From Sphingomonas natans (GTDB taxonomy: Bacteria; Pseudomonadota; Alphaproteobacteria; Sphingomonadales; Sphingomonadaceae): a stretch of 64,000 nt of DNA. Of the stretch, positions 34,472 through 43,985 are shown one piece after another; position 1 is the stretch's first letter; each line of letters starts with the position of its first letter. The notes below the pieces were generated by a model that worked only from the letters and a program-made list of their open reading frames with translations, had not been told where the DNA came from and made no database searches. The DNA lies in the NCBI RefSeq assembly GCF_030546695.1, contig NZ_JAUOTP010000006.1, positions 186,001 to 250,000 on the forward strand, written 5' to 3'. Position numbers and translations under genes: made by a program.

Positions 34472-34654
34472 TCAGAGGCGCTTGTTCAGGAAATCGGCGA
34501 CGGCCTGGGCACTGGTGCCGACCGCTGCGACCGCCTCGGCCAGGCGATCGCGGCTGACCCCGAATTTCTTGGTCCAATAAGCGACCTCATGATCTTCGCC
34601 CATCGCGATGCGATTGCGATCCCGGACGCCACGGTCTTTCAGGTCATCGGCCAC
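34472..34654 (-). CDS. DUF3606 domain protein
   Basis: 60 residues from GTG 34654, preceded by GGAGA at six bases. The sequence (DRNRIAMGEDHEVAYWTKKF, then SRDRLAEAVAAVG and VADFLNKR) is the DUF3606 family, small helical proteins common in soil alphaproteobacteria, function unknown, often in stress regions. Divergent from the Mfd-like gene across a 195-base region with repeated motifs. Confidence 0.75.
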   Translation of the reverse strand: MADDLKDRGVRDRNRIAMGEDHEVAYWTKKFGVSRDRLAEAVAAVGTSAQAVADFLNKRL

Positions 34655-34681
34655 GTATATTCTCCACAACAGACGCGCCCA

Positions 34682-34778
34682 ACGCACCACAAGCCAATTC
34701 GGTGCGTCGCCCCAAGACGATGCGATTCTAGATTTCGATCAAGTCCCGCGTCTCGTAACCATTTGTCGACGCACCGAA
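34682..34778. repeat. Cluster of ACGCACC repeats in divergent promoter region
   Basis: A 12-base sequence TTCGGTGCGTCG (34698-34709) recurs as its exact inverse CGACGCACCGAA (34767-34778), 57 bases apart. A third partial copy ACGCACC lies at 34682-34688. The cluster is between the divergent DUF3606 and Mfd-like genes, so it may be a set of operator sites or a looping pair. Confidence 0.5.
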
Positions 34779-34849
34779 AATTGCCGGCTGCAGACGGAAC
34801 GAGGGACAGCAAGGCTCGTTCGGCAGGATCCGATCAGAAAGCATCCCGT

Positions 34850-37800
34850 ATGCCGGCAGCCGCCGCCCCCGCCGCTCCTGCCCTCGCCGCCGTAAAGGCG
34901 CTGCCGACCATGGCGATCGGCGAGGTGGCGGCGTCTCTGGCGCAGGCGCTGACGGCAGGCGATGTTCTGTATGCGGCCACGGACGGGCCCCGCGCTTATG
35001 CGGTCGCGCGCGCTCTGACGGCGATGACCGAAGCGGATGTGATCTTCTGTCCGGGAAGCGACGCGCTGCCCGGAGACGACGCGCCGGCCTCGCCCGCCAA
35101 TGTCGGGCAACGCGTCGCCGCGCTCCGGCGGATCCGCCTTGCGCTGCTGCGCCCCGATCGGCAGCCTATCGCGTGCATCACGACCGGCGAAGCGCTGGGC
35201 CGCGCTTATGCTGTCCCCGGAGCGTTCGAGACGGCACCGCCCCATGCCGGCGTCGGCGATCCGATAGATCTGCCCGGCCTGTTCGATCGGCTGATCGAAT
35301 GCGGCTATATCAGCGACGAGCGCGTCGACGAGCCAGGCGAGGTCGCGCTGCGCGGGCAGGTGCTCGACGTCTATCCCGCCGATGCCGAGGAGCCGCTCCG
35401 CATCGAGACGGCGGAAGATCGCATCGTCTCGATCCGCAGCTACGATCCGGGTGACCAGCGCACCACGGGCGAACGGCAGGCGGAAGAACTCGGCCGCGTC
35501 TCGGAGCCCCCGATCGAGGGCGCTGGGGTCATCCTGACCGAACATCTGCCCGATGCCACGCTGGCGATCGAGCCGGGCGCCGAGGACCGCCGCAAGCGCT
35601 TTCTCGCGCTGGCGGCCGATGCCGATCGGCGCCGCCCGAAGCGCGCCGTCCGGTCCATAGCAGATGAGGCGATGTGGCAGGCGGCGATCCGCAGCAAGGC
35701 GACCTTGACGCTGGACAGCGCGGGCGACCCCCCGCCCCGCTTCGTGGAGGGCAAGGCGCCGCTGCGCGCCTTCGCCAAGTTCGTTCTGGCCGCGCTGGAC
35801 GCCGGGGAGCGCGTCGTCCTGCTGGGCAGCGCGCGTGATCTCCGCTTCCTGCGCGCGCGCGCCGCCAAGGCGCTGAAGCGCGACATAGCATCCGCATCCG
35901 CCTGGACGGAGGTGCTCGGCGCCGCGCCGGGAAGCCTGCTCGCGCTGGAGGCGCCCGTCGATCACGGCTTCCGCCGCGAAGGCATCGTCGCGATCGCCGC
36001 GGCCGATCTGCTGGGCAGCCGCGCCGAGCGCGACGACGCACAGGCGGCTTCGGGCGACATCGCTTTGTTCGGCCTCGGCGAGATCCGCATCGGCGACGTA
36101 ATCGTCCACGAGGATCATGGCATCGGCGTCGTCGCCGGGATGGACCGCATGCCCGAGACCGGCAGCGGCGAGCCGGGCGACGCGATCGCGATCACTTATG
36201 CCGATAACGGCGTACGGCTGGTGCCGATGGCCGAGGCGGACCGGCTGTGGCGTTATGGCGCCGATGCGGACGCGGTGACGCTCGACAAGCTCGACGGATC
36301 AAGCTGGGAGAAGCGCCGCGCCACGATCCACGCCGCGATCGCCGAGACCGCCGAGGGGATGACCCGGATGGCGGCGGACCGCGCCGACAGCAAAGCGCCG
36401 GTGCTCGATCCCGACACGGCTGCCTATGAGCGGTTCGCCGCCGGATTTCCGTATAGCGAGACGCGCGACCAGGCGCGTGCGATCGATGCGGTGCGCGCCG
36501 ATCTCGTCGCCGGCAAGCCGATGGACCGGCTGGTCGTCGGCGATGTCGGCTTCGGCAAGACCGAGGTCGCGTTGCGCGCGGCCGCACTCGCGGCGCTCGC
36601 CGGACATCAGGTGGCAATAGCCGCCCCCACCACCGTACTCGCCCGCCAGCATATCGAGACGTTTAGCGAACGCTTCGAGGGGACCGGCATCGTCGTCGCC
36701 GGCCTGTCGCGCCTGTCCAGCACGGCCGAGAAGAAGCAGGTCAAAGCAGGCCTGGAGGATGGGACGATCCATATCGTGGTCGGCACCGCCGCCGTCGCCA
36801 GCAAGAGCGTCACCTACAAATCGCTGGCGCTCGTCATCGTTGACGAGGAGCAGCGCTTCGGCGCCGCCGACAAGACGCGATTGCGCGAACTGGGTGCGGG
36901 CCATGTCCTGACGCTGAGCGCCACGCCGATCCCGCGGACGCTCCAGAATGCGCTGGTCGGCATCCAGCAATTGTCGGTGATCGGCACGCCGCCCGCCCGC
37001 CGCCAGCCGATCCGCACGGCGGTCAGCGCATTCGACAAGGAGACCGTGCGCGCCGCCTTGCTGCGCGAACGCAGCCGCGGCGGGCAGAGCTTCGTCGTCG
37101 TGCCGCGCATCGAGGATATGGCCGCGCTCGCCGAGACGCTCGCCAAGCTGGTGCCCGAACTCGAGGTGCTGCAGGCGCACGGCAAGCTGCCGGCTGCCGA
37201 GATCGACGAGGCGATGATCCGCTTCGGCCGTGGCGAAGGCGACGTCCTGCTCGCGACCAACATCATCGAGGCGGGACTGGACGTGCCGCGCGCCAACACG
37301 ATGGTGATCACGCGCGCCGACCGCTTCGGGCTCAGCCAGCTCCACCAGCTGCGCGGCCGGGTCGGCCGGGGCAGCCGGCGCGGGCAGGTTTTGCTCATGA
37401 CCGAACCGGACAAGGAGATAGCGCCGGGCACTCTCAAGCGACTGCGGACGCTGGAGGCGTTCGACCGGCTCGGCGCGGGCTTCGCGATCAGCGCGCGCGA
37501 CCTCGACATGCGCGGTGCCGGCGATCTGCTGGGCGAGGTGCAGGCGGGACATATGAAGCTGATCGGGATCGATCTGTATCAGCATCTGCTGGAGACGGCG
37601 CTGCGGACCGCACGCGGCGAGACGGTCGAACGCTGGACGCCGGAACTGCATCTCGGCATCGAGGGCAGCCTGCCCGAGACCTGGATGCCCGATCCCGAAT
37701 TTCGGGTCATGTTCCACGTCCGCCTGGCGCGGACCGAGAGCGCCGACCAGATCGATGCGCTGCAGGACGAACTGGAAGATCGCTTCGGCGCGCTGCCGGA

Positions 37801-38050
37801 AGAAGCGACCACCTTGCTCTCGATCGCCCGGGTCCGCGCAAATGCGCGCTCGGCAAAGATCGCCCGCATCGATGCCGGGCCCGGCGCAATCGCCTTCACC
37901 CCCCGGCCGGACTTTTCGGGCGATGGGCGCGATACGGAGCTGACCAACAAGGGCGGGCGTCTGTTGCTGGCTGAGCGGATCGAGGATCCCGTCGCGCGGC
38001 TCGCGAAAGTCGAGGATTTGCTGAATCGTTTCGTGTCCGACGAACAATAG
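34850..38050 (+). CDS. Mfd-like DEAD/DEAH helicase (transcription-repair coupling factor paralogue)
   Basis: 1066 residues from ATG 34850 (another ATG is at 34910), shorter than canonical Mfd (about 1150). The N-terminal UvrB-like region is reduced but retains CGYISDERVDEPGEVALRG. The RNA-polymerase-interaction-like Tudor domain (about 405-470) has the signature VHEDHGIGVVAGM. The translocase core has Walker A VGDVGFGKTE at about 565, DEEQ at about 665, LSATPIPRTL, and QLHQLRGRVGRG. A C-terminal TRCF domain follows. Many alphaproteobacteria carry such a second, divergent Mfd beside the true one; whether it acts in transcription-coupled repair is unclear. Confidence 0.8.
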   Translation: MPAAAAPAAPALAAVKALPTMAIGEVAASLAQALTAGDVLYAATDGPRAYAVARALTAMTEADVIFCPGSDALPGDDAPASPANVGQRVAALRRIRLALLRPDRQPIACITTGEALGRAYAVPGAFETAPPHAGVGDPIDLPGLFDRLIECGYISDERVDEPGEVALRGQVLDVYPADAEEPLRIETAEDRIVSIRSYDPGDQRTTGERQAEELGRVSEPPIEGAGVILTEHLPDATLAIEPGAEDRRKRFLALAADADRRRPKRAVRSIADEAMWQAAIRSKATLTLDSAGDPPPRFVEGKAPLRAFAKFVLAALDAGERVVLLGSARDLRFLRARAAKALKRDIASASAWTEVLGAAPGSLLALEAPVDHGFRREGIVAIAAADLLGSRAERDDAQAASGDIALFGLGEIRIGDVIVHEDHGIGVVAGMDRMPETGSGEPGDAIAITYADNGVRLVPMAEADRLWRYGADADAVTLDKLDGSSWEKRRATIHAAIAETAEGMTRMAADRADSKAPVLDPDTAAYERFAAGFPYSETRDQARAIDAVRADLVAGKPMDRLVVGDVGFGKTEVALRAAALAALAGHQVAIAAPTTVLARQHIETFSERFEGTGIVVAGLSRLSSTAEKKQVKAGLEDGTIHIVVGTAAVASKSVTYKSLALVIVDEEQRFGAADKTRLRELGAGHVLTLSATPIPRTLQNALVGIQQLSVIGTPPARRQPIRTAVSAFDKETVRAALLRERSRGGQSFVVVPRIEDMAALAETLAKLVPELEVLQAHGKLPAAEIDEAMIRFGRGEGDVLLATNIIEAGLDVPRANTMVITRADRFGLSQLHQLRGRVGRGSRRGQVLLMTEPDKEIAPGTLKRLRTLEAFDRLGAGFAISARDLDMRGAGDLLGEVQAGHMKLIGIDLYQHLLETALRTARGETVERWTPELHLGIEGSLPETWMPDPEFRVMFHVRLARTESADQIDALQDELEDRFGALPEEATTLLSIARVRANARSAKIARIDAGPGAIAFTPRPDFSGDGRDTELTNKGGRLLLAERIEDPVARLAKVEDLLNRFVSDEQ

Positions 38051-38138
38051 GCACCCTAAGAGATCCGGGGCGCTTGATCTACTATAACCAAGACGCTTTC
38101 GTCTCGGCGCGATAGATCCAAGTCAATTTCATGACAAC

Positions 38139-38173
38139 ATCGGCGGATAAGTTGATCTTTGTCTATCGCCGAT
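38139..38173. promoter_or_regulatory. Imperfect inverted repeat upstream of katE
   Basis: ATCGGCGGATA (38139-38149) and TATCGCCGAT (38164-38173) pair with one unpaired base. The site is about 80-115 bases before the catalase start and after the helicase gene. It could be an activator site for katE or a terminator of the helicase transcript; no T-run is seen. Confidence 0.4.
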
Positions 38174-38254
38174 AATGTTCCACGCGACTGCAAAAATAAA
38201 GCGCTCGCATCTTGCGTTCGATTTGCGCAAATGATCCTGAACGGAGAATTTTTC

Positions 38255-40426
38255 ATGGCAGCTACAAAGAACGGCGCGGGCAAGCTGAAAGGCGAAACGC
38301 CCGCCAAGGCACCGCCGCTTCCCGCTGGCAGCGATCTTCCCACGAGCTTCGCGGAAACGCCGGGCGCGGGCGGCGAAACGCACCAGAGCACGAACGCCGC
38401 CGAACTGACGATGACGACGCAGCAGGGCATCCCGATCGCCGACGGCCAAAATAGCCTGAAGGCCGGACCGCGCGGGCCGACGCTGCTGGAGGACTTCATC
38501 CTCCGCGAGAAGATCTTCCACTTCGATCACGAGCGGATTCCCGAGCGCGTAGTGCATGCCCGCGGCTATGGCGCGCACGGCGTGTTCGAACTGACCGATA
38601 GCCTCGCCGACGTCACGCGGGCCGACGTGCTCGGCACGGTCGGCCAGCAGACCGAGGTCTTCGTCCGCTTCTCGACCGTCGCCGGCAATGCCGGATCGAT
38701 GGATCTCGCGCGCGACGTGCGCGGCTTCGCGGTCAAATTCTATACGAACGAAGGCAATTGGGACATTGTCGGCAACAACATCCCGGTCTTCTTCATCCAG
38801 GATGCGATCAAGTTTCCCGATCTCGTCCATGCCGTGAAGCAGGAGCCCGATCGCGGCTTCCCGCAGGCGCAGTCGGCGCATGACAATTTCTGGGATTTCG
38901 CGAGTCTCAGCCCCGAGGCCTGGCACATGATCATGTGGCAGATGTCCGATCGGACGATCCCGCGCTCGTTCCGCACGATCGAGGGTTTCGGCGTTCACAC
39001 GTTCCGGCTCGTCACGGCCGAGGGCAAATCGACCTTCGTCAAATTCCACTGGAAGCCGCGCCAGGGCCTGCAGTCGGTGCTCTGGAACGAGGCCGTCAAG
39101 ATCAACGGCGCGGATCCCGACTTCCATCGCCGCGATCTTTGGAATGCGATCGAGAGCGGCGATTTCCCGCAATGGGACCTCGGCGTCCAGCTGTTCGATC
39201 AGGAAACCGCCGACAAGCTGCCCTTCGATCACCTGGATTCGACCAAGTTGATCCCGGAGGAGGACATCCCGGTCCGCATCATCGGCACGATGACGCTCAA
39301 CCGCAATGTCGACAATTTCTTCGCGAATACCGAGCAGGTCGCCTTCTGCACGCAGAATGTCCCGCCCGGCGTCGATTTCTCGGACGATCCGCTGCTGCAC
39401 GGCCGCAACTTCTCGTATCTCGATACGCAGCTGAAGCGCCTGGGCAGCCCCAACTTCACGCATCTGCCGATCAATGCGCCGCGCTCCCCGGTCAGCAACT
39501 TCCAGCAGGACGGGCATATGGCGATGCGCAACCCGAAGGGTCGCGCCAATTACGAGCCGAACAGCTGGGGTGCCGAGGGCGGTCCGCGCGAAAATCCGGC
39601 GCGCGGTTTCGTCAGCTTCGCCGCCGAAATCCAGGCACCCAAGCAGCGCATCCGATCGGAGACCTTCGCCGATCATTACAGCCAGGCGCGTCAGTTCTAC
39701 GTGAGCCAGTTGCCGATCGAGCAGAAGCATATCGGCGACGCGCTCGTGTTCGAACTGTCCAAGGTCGAGCGGGTCGACATCCGCGCGCGTGCCGTCTCGC
39801 ACCTGCGCAACATCCATGACGATCTGGCCGCGACCGTCGCGGATGGACTGGGCATGGATCTTCCGAACGCGGCCGTGGCGGCCAAACCGACTTTGGACCT
39901 GCCGCCTTCGCCCAAGCTGAGCATCCTGGCCAACGGCCCGGTCAGCTTCAAGGGTCGCAAGATGGGCATCCTGCTGACCGACGGTTCGGATGCGAAGATG
40001 TTCGCCGCCCTGACCGCCGCGCTCGATACCGAAGAGGCGACGTGGGAAGTGATCGCGCCGAAGATCGGCGGCGTCACGCTCGACGACGGCACGGCGGTTG
40101 CCGCCAAGCACAAGATCGACGGCGGCCCGTCGGTCCTATTCGACGCGGTGGCCATCCTGCCATCGGCAGACGGCGCGGCGATGCTGGCGCAGGACGCGCC
40201 TTCGAAGGACTTCGTCTCGGACGCGTTCGGGCACTGCAAGTTCATCGGCGTCGGCGCGAACGCCAAGCCCCTGTTCGACGAGGCGCGGTTGCCCGCGGAG
40301 CTGGACGACGGCTTCGTCGCGCTGGCGAAGGGCAAGGACGCGACGGCCTTCGTCACGGCCTGCCGCGAGCTTCGCTTCTGGCCGCGCGAGATGAATGTCG
40401 ATCTGGATGCCGCGTCGGTTCGCTGA
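38255..40426 (+). CDS. katE: Large-subunit (clade 2) monofunctional catalase HPII
   Basis: 723 residues, typical of HPII-type catalases that dismutate hydrogen peroxide with heme. The extended N-terminus (about 1-80) precedes the catalase core: [16 protein letters not shown] with the catalytic histidine, [13 protein letters not shown], the catalytic asparagine in [14 protein letters not shown], and the heme-ligand tyrosine in [13 protein letters not shown]. The C-terminal flavodoxin-like domain (about 570-720, [13 protein letters not shown]) marks the large class. ATG 38255 has GGAGAA ahead. Usually under general-stress control; nothing in the promoter proves this here. Confidence 0.95.
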   Translation: MAATKNGAGKLKGETPAKAPPLPAGSDLPTSFAETPGAGGETHQSTNAAELTMTTQQGIPIADGQNSLKAGPRGPTLLEDFILREKIFHFDHERIPERVVHARGYGAHGVFELTDSLADVTRADVLGTVGQQTEVFVRFSTVAGNAGSMDLARDVRGFAVKFYTNEGNWDIVGNNIPVFFIQDAIKFPDLVHAVKQEPDRGFPQAQSAHDNFWDFASLSPEAWHMIMWQMSDRTIPRSFRTIEGFGVHTFRLVTAEGKSTFVKFHWKPRQGLQSVLWNEAVKINGADPDFHRRDLWNAIESGDFPQWDLGVQLFDQETADKLPFDHLDSTKLIPEEDIPVRIIGTMTLNRNVDNFFANTEQVAFCTQNVPPGVDFSDDPLLHGRNFSYLDTQLKRLGSPNFTHLPINAPRSPVSNFQQDGHMAMRNPKGRANYEPNSWGAEGGPRENPARGFVSFAAEIQAPKQRIRSETFADHYSQARQFYVSQLPIEQKHIGDALVFELSKVERVDIRARAVSHLRNIHDDLAATVADGLGMDLPNAAVAAKPTLDLPPSPKLSILANGPVSFKGRKMGILLTDGSDAKMFAALTAALDTEEATWEVIAPKIGGVTLDDGTAVAAKHKIDGGPSVLFDAVAILPSADGAAMLAQDAPSKDFVSDAFGHCKFIGVGANAKPLFDEARLPAELDDGFVALAKGKDATAFVTACRELRFWPREMNVDLDAASVR

Positions 40427-40438
40427 CGGATGAGGGAA

Positions 40439-40474
40439 ACCGGCCGGCCGCCCATGAACGGGCGGCCGGCCGGT
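40439..40474. terminator. Bidirectional hairpin between katE and phospholipase D gene
   Basis: Perfect 15-base arms ACCGGCCGGCCGCCC/GGGCGGCCGGCCGGT around ATGAAC. It lies 12 bases past the katE stop and 17 bases past the stop of the convergent gene, so it can serve both. T-runs are short on both sides. Confidence 0.7.
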
Positions 40475-40491
40475 CCACGCTTGGAATGCGG

Positions 40492-41922
40492 TCAGCCGAA
40501 CGGATGCCGCAGGCGACGGAACAGGCCGCGACGCGTGGTCGCCTCGAACATTTCCGACGGGCTTTCGGGATCGAGCACCTCATTGTCGGCGAGCCAAGCC
40601 TCGACGCCGTTGAGATCCGGAATCTCATAGGGCCGCAGCGACCGGCCCGTGCCGCGCAGCGCCTCGATCGTCGCGATGAGGGAACCGCGCCGCGCGATCT
40701 GGCCGGCAACCTGCTCAGTCGGCACGCCGAGATGCTCGGCGATGAGGCCATTGCGGATCGCGCTGACCTTCGCCTCCCCCTCTTCGCCGGCATCGATCGC
40801 GATATCGCATTCGGTATCGAGCCCCATCGACCGGTTGTTCATATTGGCCGAACCGATGCGCAGGATCCGGCCATCGACGATCATCACCTTGGCATGGACG
40901 TAGATCGGCTCGCCCTGTTCGGTGAAGGGGTGGTAGATCCGGAACCGGCCCCCGGTATCGCGCTTCTGCAAGGCTGCGATCAGCCGCGCGCGCGCCGTGT
41001 CCATCGCCAGCGGCTCGAGCCAGCCCTGCGCGGTCAGCGGGTTGACGATCACGATCTCGGGACCGTCCGCTTCGCCGAGGCGGGCGGCGATGGCCTCGGC
41101 GATCTTGCGCGAAGCGAAATATTGGCTCTCGGCATAGATGCTGGTCTTCGCCGCGGCGATCTGCGCGACGAACAGGGCTTCGATTTCGCGGACCTCCGGA
41201 CAATCCGGCATATCGGGGCGCGTGCGGGCGATGCCGACGGCAATGTTTTCGAAATCGGGTGTCAGTCCGTCGGGCCAACAGTCCCGCGCGCCATCGATGG
41301 CCGGGATCGCCTCGCCGCCGGCGCGCTCCCAGCGTTCGCGCGCCAATTCGCCTAGCGCCGCGGCGACCGGGCCCTGCAGCGCTGTCGTCGCATCGTGCCA
41401 GGGCTTGTAGGCGTTGCCGCGCGGATCGGTGCGGCCGGGATCGGCGTCGCGATGCCCGCGCGTGTCCCAGCGCTCGCTCGTCATGTCGATGCCGCCGCAA
41501 AAGGCGAGGCACTCGTCGATCACGACGATCTTCTGGTGGTGCGACGCGCCGGTCGGATGGAAGCCGTCGAGGCGCGTATGGATGCGCGGATGCCGCATCC
41601 AGCGGACCAACGTGAAGATGTTGGAGCCACGCACAAGCGTCTTGAGCGCGCCGACGTCCCAGCGGAGGAGATAGATTTCGAGCTGTGGATTGCGCTCGAC
41701 GAGCCAGTAGATGAGATCGCCGACGGTCGCGGGCTCGCCCTGGCCGCGGCCCTCATCGATCAGGTGGATGCGGGCGTCAAAATCCCAGCCGATCAGCATG
41801 ATGCGGCGCCTGGCCTTCAGCATCGCCAGCCGGGCATTGCGAAAATAATCGTCGGCATCGACGATCACGCTCATCCGATCGGCTTGCGCGACGCGCCAAA
41901 CTGCCTGCTTTTCTATCGCCAT
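40492..41922 (-). CDS. Phospholipase D family protein
   Basis: 476 residues, cytosolic or peripheral. Two HKD motifs form the active site: HHQKIVVID at about residue 138 and VHAKVMIVDGRILRIGSAN at about 365, each followed by the Gly/Ser-rich GGID or SANMNNRS. It hydrolyses or transfers phosphatidyl groups; cardiolipin synthase activity is possible, but the layout fits soluble PLDs. Two nearby ATGs (41922 and 41931) are possible starts and neither has a good binding site. Confidence 0.87.
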   Translation of the reverse strand: MAIEKQAVWRVAQADRMSVIVDADDYFRNARLAMLKARRRIMLIGWDFDARIHLIDEGRGQGEPATVGDLIYWLVERNPQLEIYLLRWDVGALKTLVRGSNIFTLVRWMRHPRIHTRLDGFHPTGASHHQKIVVIDECLAFCGGIDMTSERWDTRGHRDADPGRTDPRGNAYKPWHDATTALQGPVAAALGELARERWERAGGEAIPAIDGARDCWPDGLTPDFENIAVGIARTRPDMPDCPEVREIEALFVAQIAAAKTSIYAESQYFASRKIAEAIAARLGEADGPEIVIVNPLTAQGWLEPLAMDTARARLIAALQKRDTGGRFRIYHPFTEQGEPIYVHAKVMIVDGRILRIGSANMNNRSMGLDTECDIAIDAGEEGEAKVSAIRNGLIAEHLGVPTEQVAGQIARRGSLIATIEALRGTGRSLRPYEIPDLNGVEAWLADNEVLDPESPSEMFEATTRRGLFRRLRHPFG

Positions 41923-42133
41923 GCTGCCCATTTTGCACAGGCGCATAGGCGCTGACGACCGGAGTGGCCAGCGGGGCGGACGGACAGCGCGTCGCGGACC
42001 GCGCGTTGCATCGTCTCCGTTGAGACGGGCCAGCAAATATCTTCGCTGCGGGCGCGACGCAGGCGTCGTTCGCGCCCGTCGATCGTTGGATGGCGGACTC
42101 ACGATAACGGACCGTGAGGTGCAGGAGAGACAG

Positions 42134-42439
42134 ATGCGTATCAAGATCCTGGGCGCCGTATTGGCGACCACGCTGGCGACGGGCGTCTTCGCCCAAGCCG
42201 ACACCGGTTCCCACAACCCCGCCGTCAAGAACGCCACCGCGCACACGACCGAGATGGCCGCCAAGGGCCGAAATTCCTTCACGGAATCGCAGGCGCGCGG
42301 CCGCATCGAGAAGGCCGGCTACGCCAATGTCGGCAAGCTCGCGAAGAACAAGAACGGCGTCTGGCAGGGCATGGCCTCCAAGGACGGCGGCAAGGTCAAC
42401 GTCGCGCTCGACTATAAGGGCAACGTCACCGTCCATTGA
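42134..42439 (+). CDS. Small exported PepSY-like protein
   Basis: 101 residues with a signal peptide (RIKILGAVLATTLATGVFA). The mature part (FTESQARGRIEKAGYANVGK, then NVALDYKGNVTVH) is a single alpha/beta unit resembling PepSY-type periplasmic domains. AGGAGAGA precedes ATG 42134. It is 26 bases upstream of the YflT-like gene, so the pair is probably one unit. The function is unknown; stress-type regulation is likely from the company it keeps. Confidence 0.7.
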   Translation: MRIKILGAVLATTLATGVFAQADTGSHNPAVKNATAHTTEMAAKGRNSFTESQARGRIEKAGYANVGKLAKNKNGVWQGMASKDGGKVNVALDYKGNVTVH

Positions 42440-42465
42440 TCCATCGCGAACACCGGAGAACGACC

Positions 42466-43095
42466 ATGTCACAGACCATTACGCGCCTTTTCGACAATTA
42501 TAGCGACGCCACCACCGCCGTCCGCGATCTAGAGGCGCTCGGCATCGATCATAGCGACATCAGCATCGTCGCCAACAATGCGCATGGCCATCACGGCACC
42601 GACGATCATGACGGCGTCAACGACGACGGCGATGTGACGCGCGGGACGACCACCGGCGCGCTGCTGGGCGGCGCGGGCGGCCTGCTTGCCGGCCTCGGAT
42701 TGCTCGCGATCCCCGGTCTCGGCCCGATCGTCGCGGCCGGCTGGCTTGCGGCGACCGCGGCGGGCGCTGGCATCGGCGCCGTCGGTGGCGCCGCGACCGG
42801 CGGCCTCGTCGGCGCGCTCAAGAATGCGGGTCACACCGACGAGGAGGCCAATGTCTATTCGGAAGGCGTCCGTCGCGGCGGAACGCTCGTCAGTGCCAAG
42901 GTGCCAGACGACCAGGAGGCACAGGCCGAGGCCGTACTGGTACGCAACAGCGCCGTCGATGCCACCACGCGCGGTGATGCCTATCGCCAGTCCGGCTGGG
43001 CGTCATTCGATGACGGCGCGCCGGCTTATACCAGCGAGCAGATCGACCGTGAGCGCGCGGGCTACGCCACGGCGACCCCCGCCGAGCGCTACTGA
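42466..43095 (+). CDS. YflT-like general stress / glycine-rich membrane-spanning protein
   Basis: 209 residues. The N-terminal domain (about 1-60: ITRLFDNYSDATTAVRDLEA, then GIDHSDISIVANN) matches the heat-induced stress protein YflT domain. The middle (about 65-135) is a Gly/Ala-rich hydrophobic stretch (GALLGGAGGLLAGLGLLAIP) like glycine-zipper proteins. A polar C-terminus includes GGTLVSAKVPDD. Such proteins accumulate under stress and may act at membranes. GGAGAA lies before the start. Confidence 0.75.
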   Translation: MSQTITRLFDNYSDATTAVRDLEALGIDHSDISIVANNAHGHHGTDDHDGVNDDGDVTRGTTTGALLGGAGGLLAGLGLLAIPGLGPIVAAGWLAATAAGAGIGAVGGAATGGLVGALKNAGHTDEEANVYSEGVRRGGTLVSAKVPDDQEAQAEAVLVRNSAVDATTRGDAYRQSGWASFDDGAPAYTSEQIDRERAGYATATPAERY

Positions 43096-43102
43096 CCGAG
43101 GA

Positions 43103-43132
43103 GTGCGCCGGATCCCGTTGGGTCTGGCGCAC
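43103..43132 (+). terminator. Hairpin after YflT-like gene
   Basis: GTGCGCC (43103-43109) and GGCGCAC (43126-43132) can form a stem with additional internal pairing. It follows the stop codon by seven bases. No strong T-run. Confidence 0.4.
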
Positions 43133-43194
43133 CACCTCTACGATTTCTGATCCGCCGTCGTTCGCACGCGCGGACACCCTAAGAAGGCGGCCTT

Positions 43195-43824
43195 ATGATC
43201 ACCCTGCATCACCTGAACTTCTCGCGGTCGACACGCGTGCTGTGGCTGCTGGAGGAGCTTGGGCTGAAATATGAGCTCAAGGCCTATGAGCGCGACCAGA
43301 ATTTCCGCGCGCCCGCAGCGCTTCGCGCGGTCCACCCGCTGGGCAAGGCGCCCATTCTGGTAGACGACGATCTCGTGCTTGCAGAATCGAGCACGATCCT
43401 GCGCTATCTGGAACAGAAATATGGCGACGGTCGCCTCGTCCCCGCTCCGGGTACGCCGGAGCGCGCGCTGCACGATGAATGGCTGGATTTCGTCGAAAGC
43501 TCGGCCGGACTGCCGATCATGTTCACCCTGCTGGGCGCCAAGACGGGCGGCCTGCCGCCCGGCCTCGCGGGCTTCACCGCGCCGGAACTGGCGAAGACCC
43601 TGTCCTATATTTCGGATCGGGTGGCGGATCGTCCCTTCCTGATGGGCGAGCGATTGACGCTCGCCGACATCCAGATGGTCTATCTTCTCGCCGCGCTCCG
43701 CAACGCCGGCCAGCTCGGCGACTATCCGGCGGTCGCGGCCTATCTGGAGCGGCTCGAGGCGACACCGGGGCTGACGAAGGCCGTCGCGCTGGGCGGACCG
43801 ATGACACCGCCGGCCCGGAGCTGA
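43195..43824 (+). CDS. Glutathione S-transferase family protein
   Basis: 209 residues of the thioredoxin-like plus helical GST fold. ITLHHLNFSRSTRVLWLLEEL gives the N-terminal domain with a catalytic serine region at about 10-12; NPLGKAP-type HPLGKAPILVDD and LAESSTILRYLEQKY supply the glutathione-binding cis-Pro and ESS motifs. The C-terminal helical domain includes RLTLADIQMVY. The pattern suggests a beta/nu-like bacterial class. Substrate unknown; it is a single gene. Confidence 0.87.
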   Translation: MITLHHLNFSRSTRVLWLLEELGLKYELKAYERDQNFRAPAALRAVHPLGKAPILVDDDLVLAESSTILRYLEQKYGDGRLVPAPGTPERALHDEWLDFVESSAGLPIMFTLLGAKTGGLPPGLAGFTAPELAKTLSYISDRVADRPFLMGERLTLADIQMVYLLAALRNAGQLGDYPAVAAYLERLEATPGLTKAVALGGPMTPPARS

Positions 43825-43985
43825 ACGGGCCCGCGACGGCGATCTGCTCAATCCCGACCGCTTCCAGAGACGCTCAAATTGTCGCTTCGTCGCCTTGCGG
43901 ACCGCGTGCTTCTTCCCATATTGTGCAGTGCAGCAAACGGCATCTGCCGGACCGTTGCGGCCGGCTGTCCGGCTGGGAGTGCGTG

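Noticed and set aside
34325-34849. N-terminal extension of the Mfd-like gene
   Set aside because: It overlaps the DUF3606 gene and the repeat-bearing promoter region, and its product has no resemblance to the Mfd family.
34780-34849. LexA-type box before the Mfd-like gene
   Set aside because: GAAC and GTTC occur near each other but not at the seven-base spacing in direct orientation known for alphaproteobacteria.
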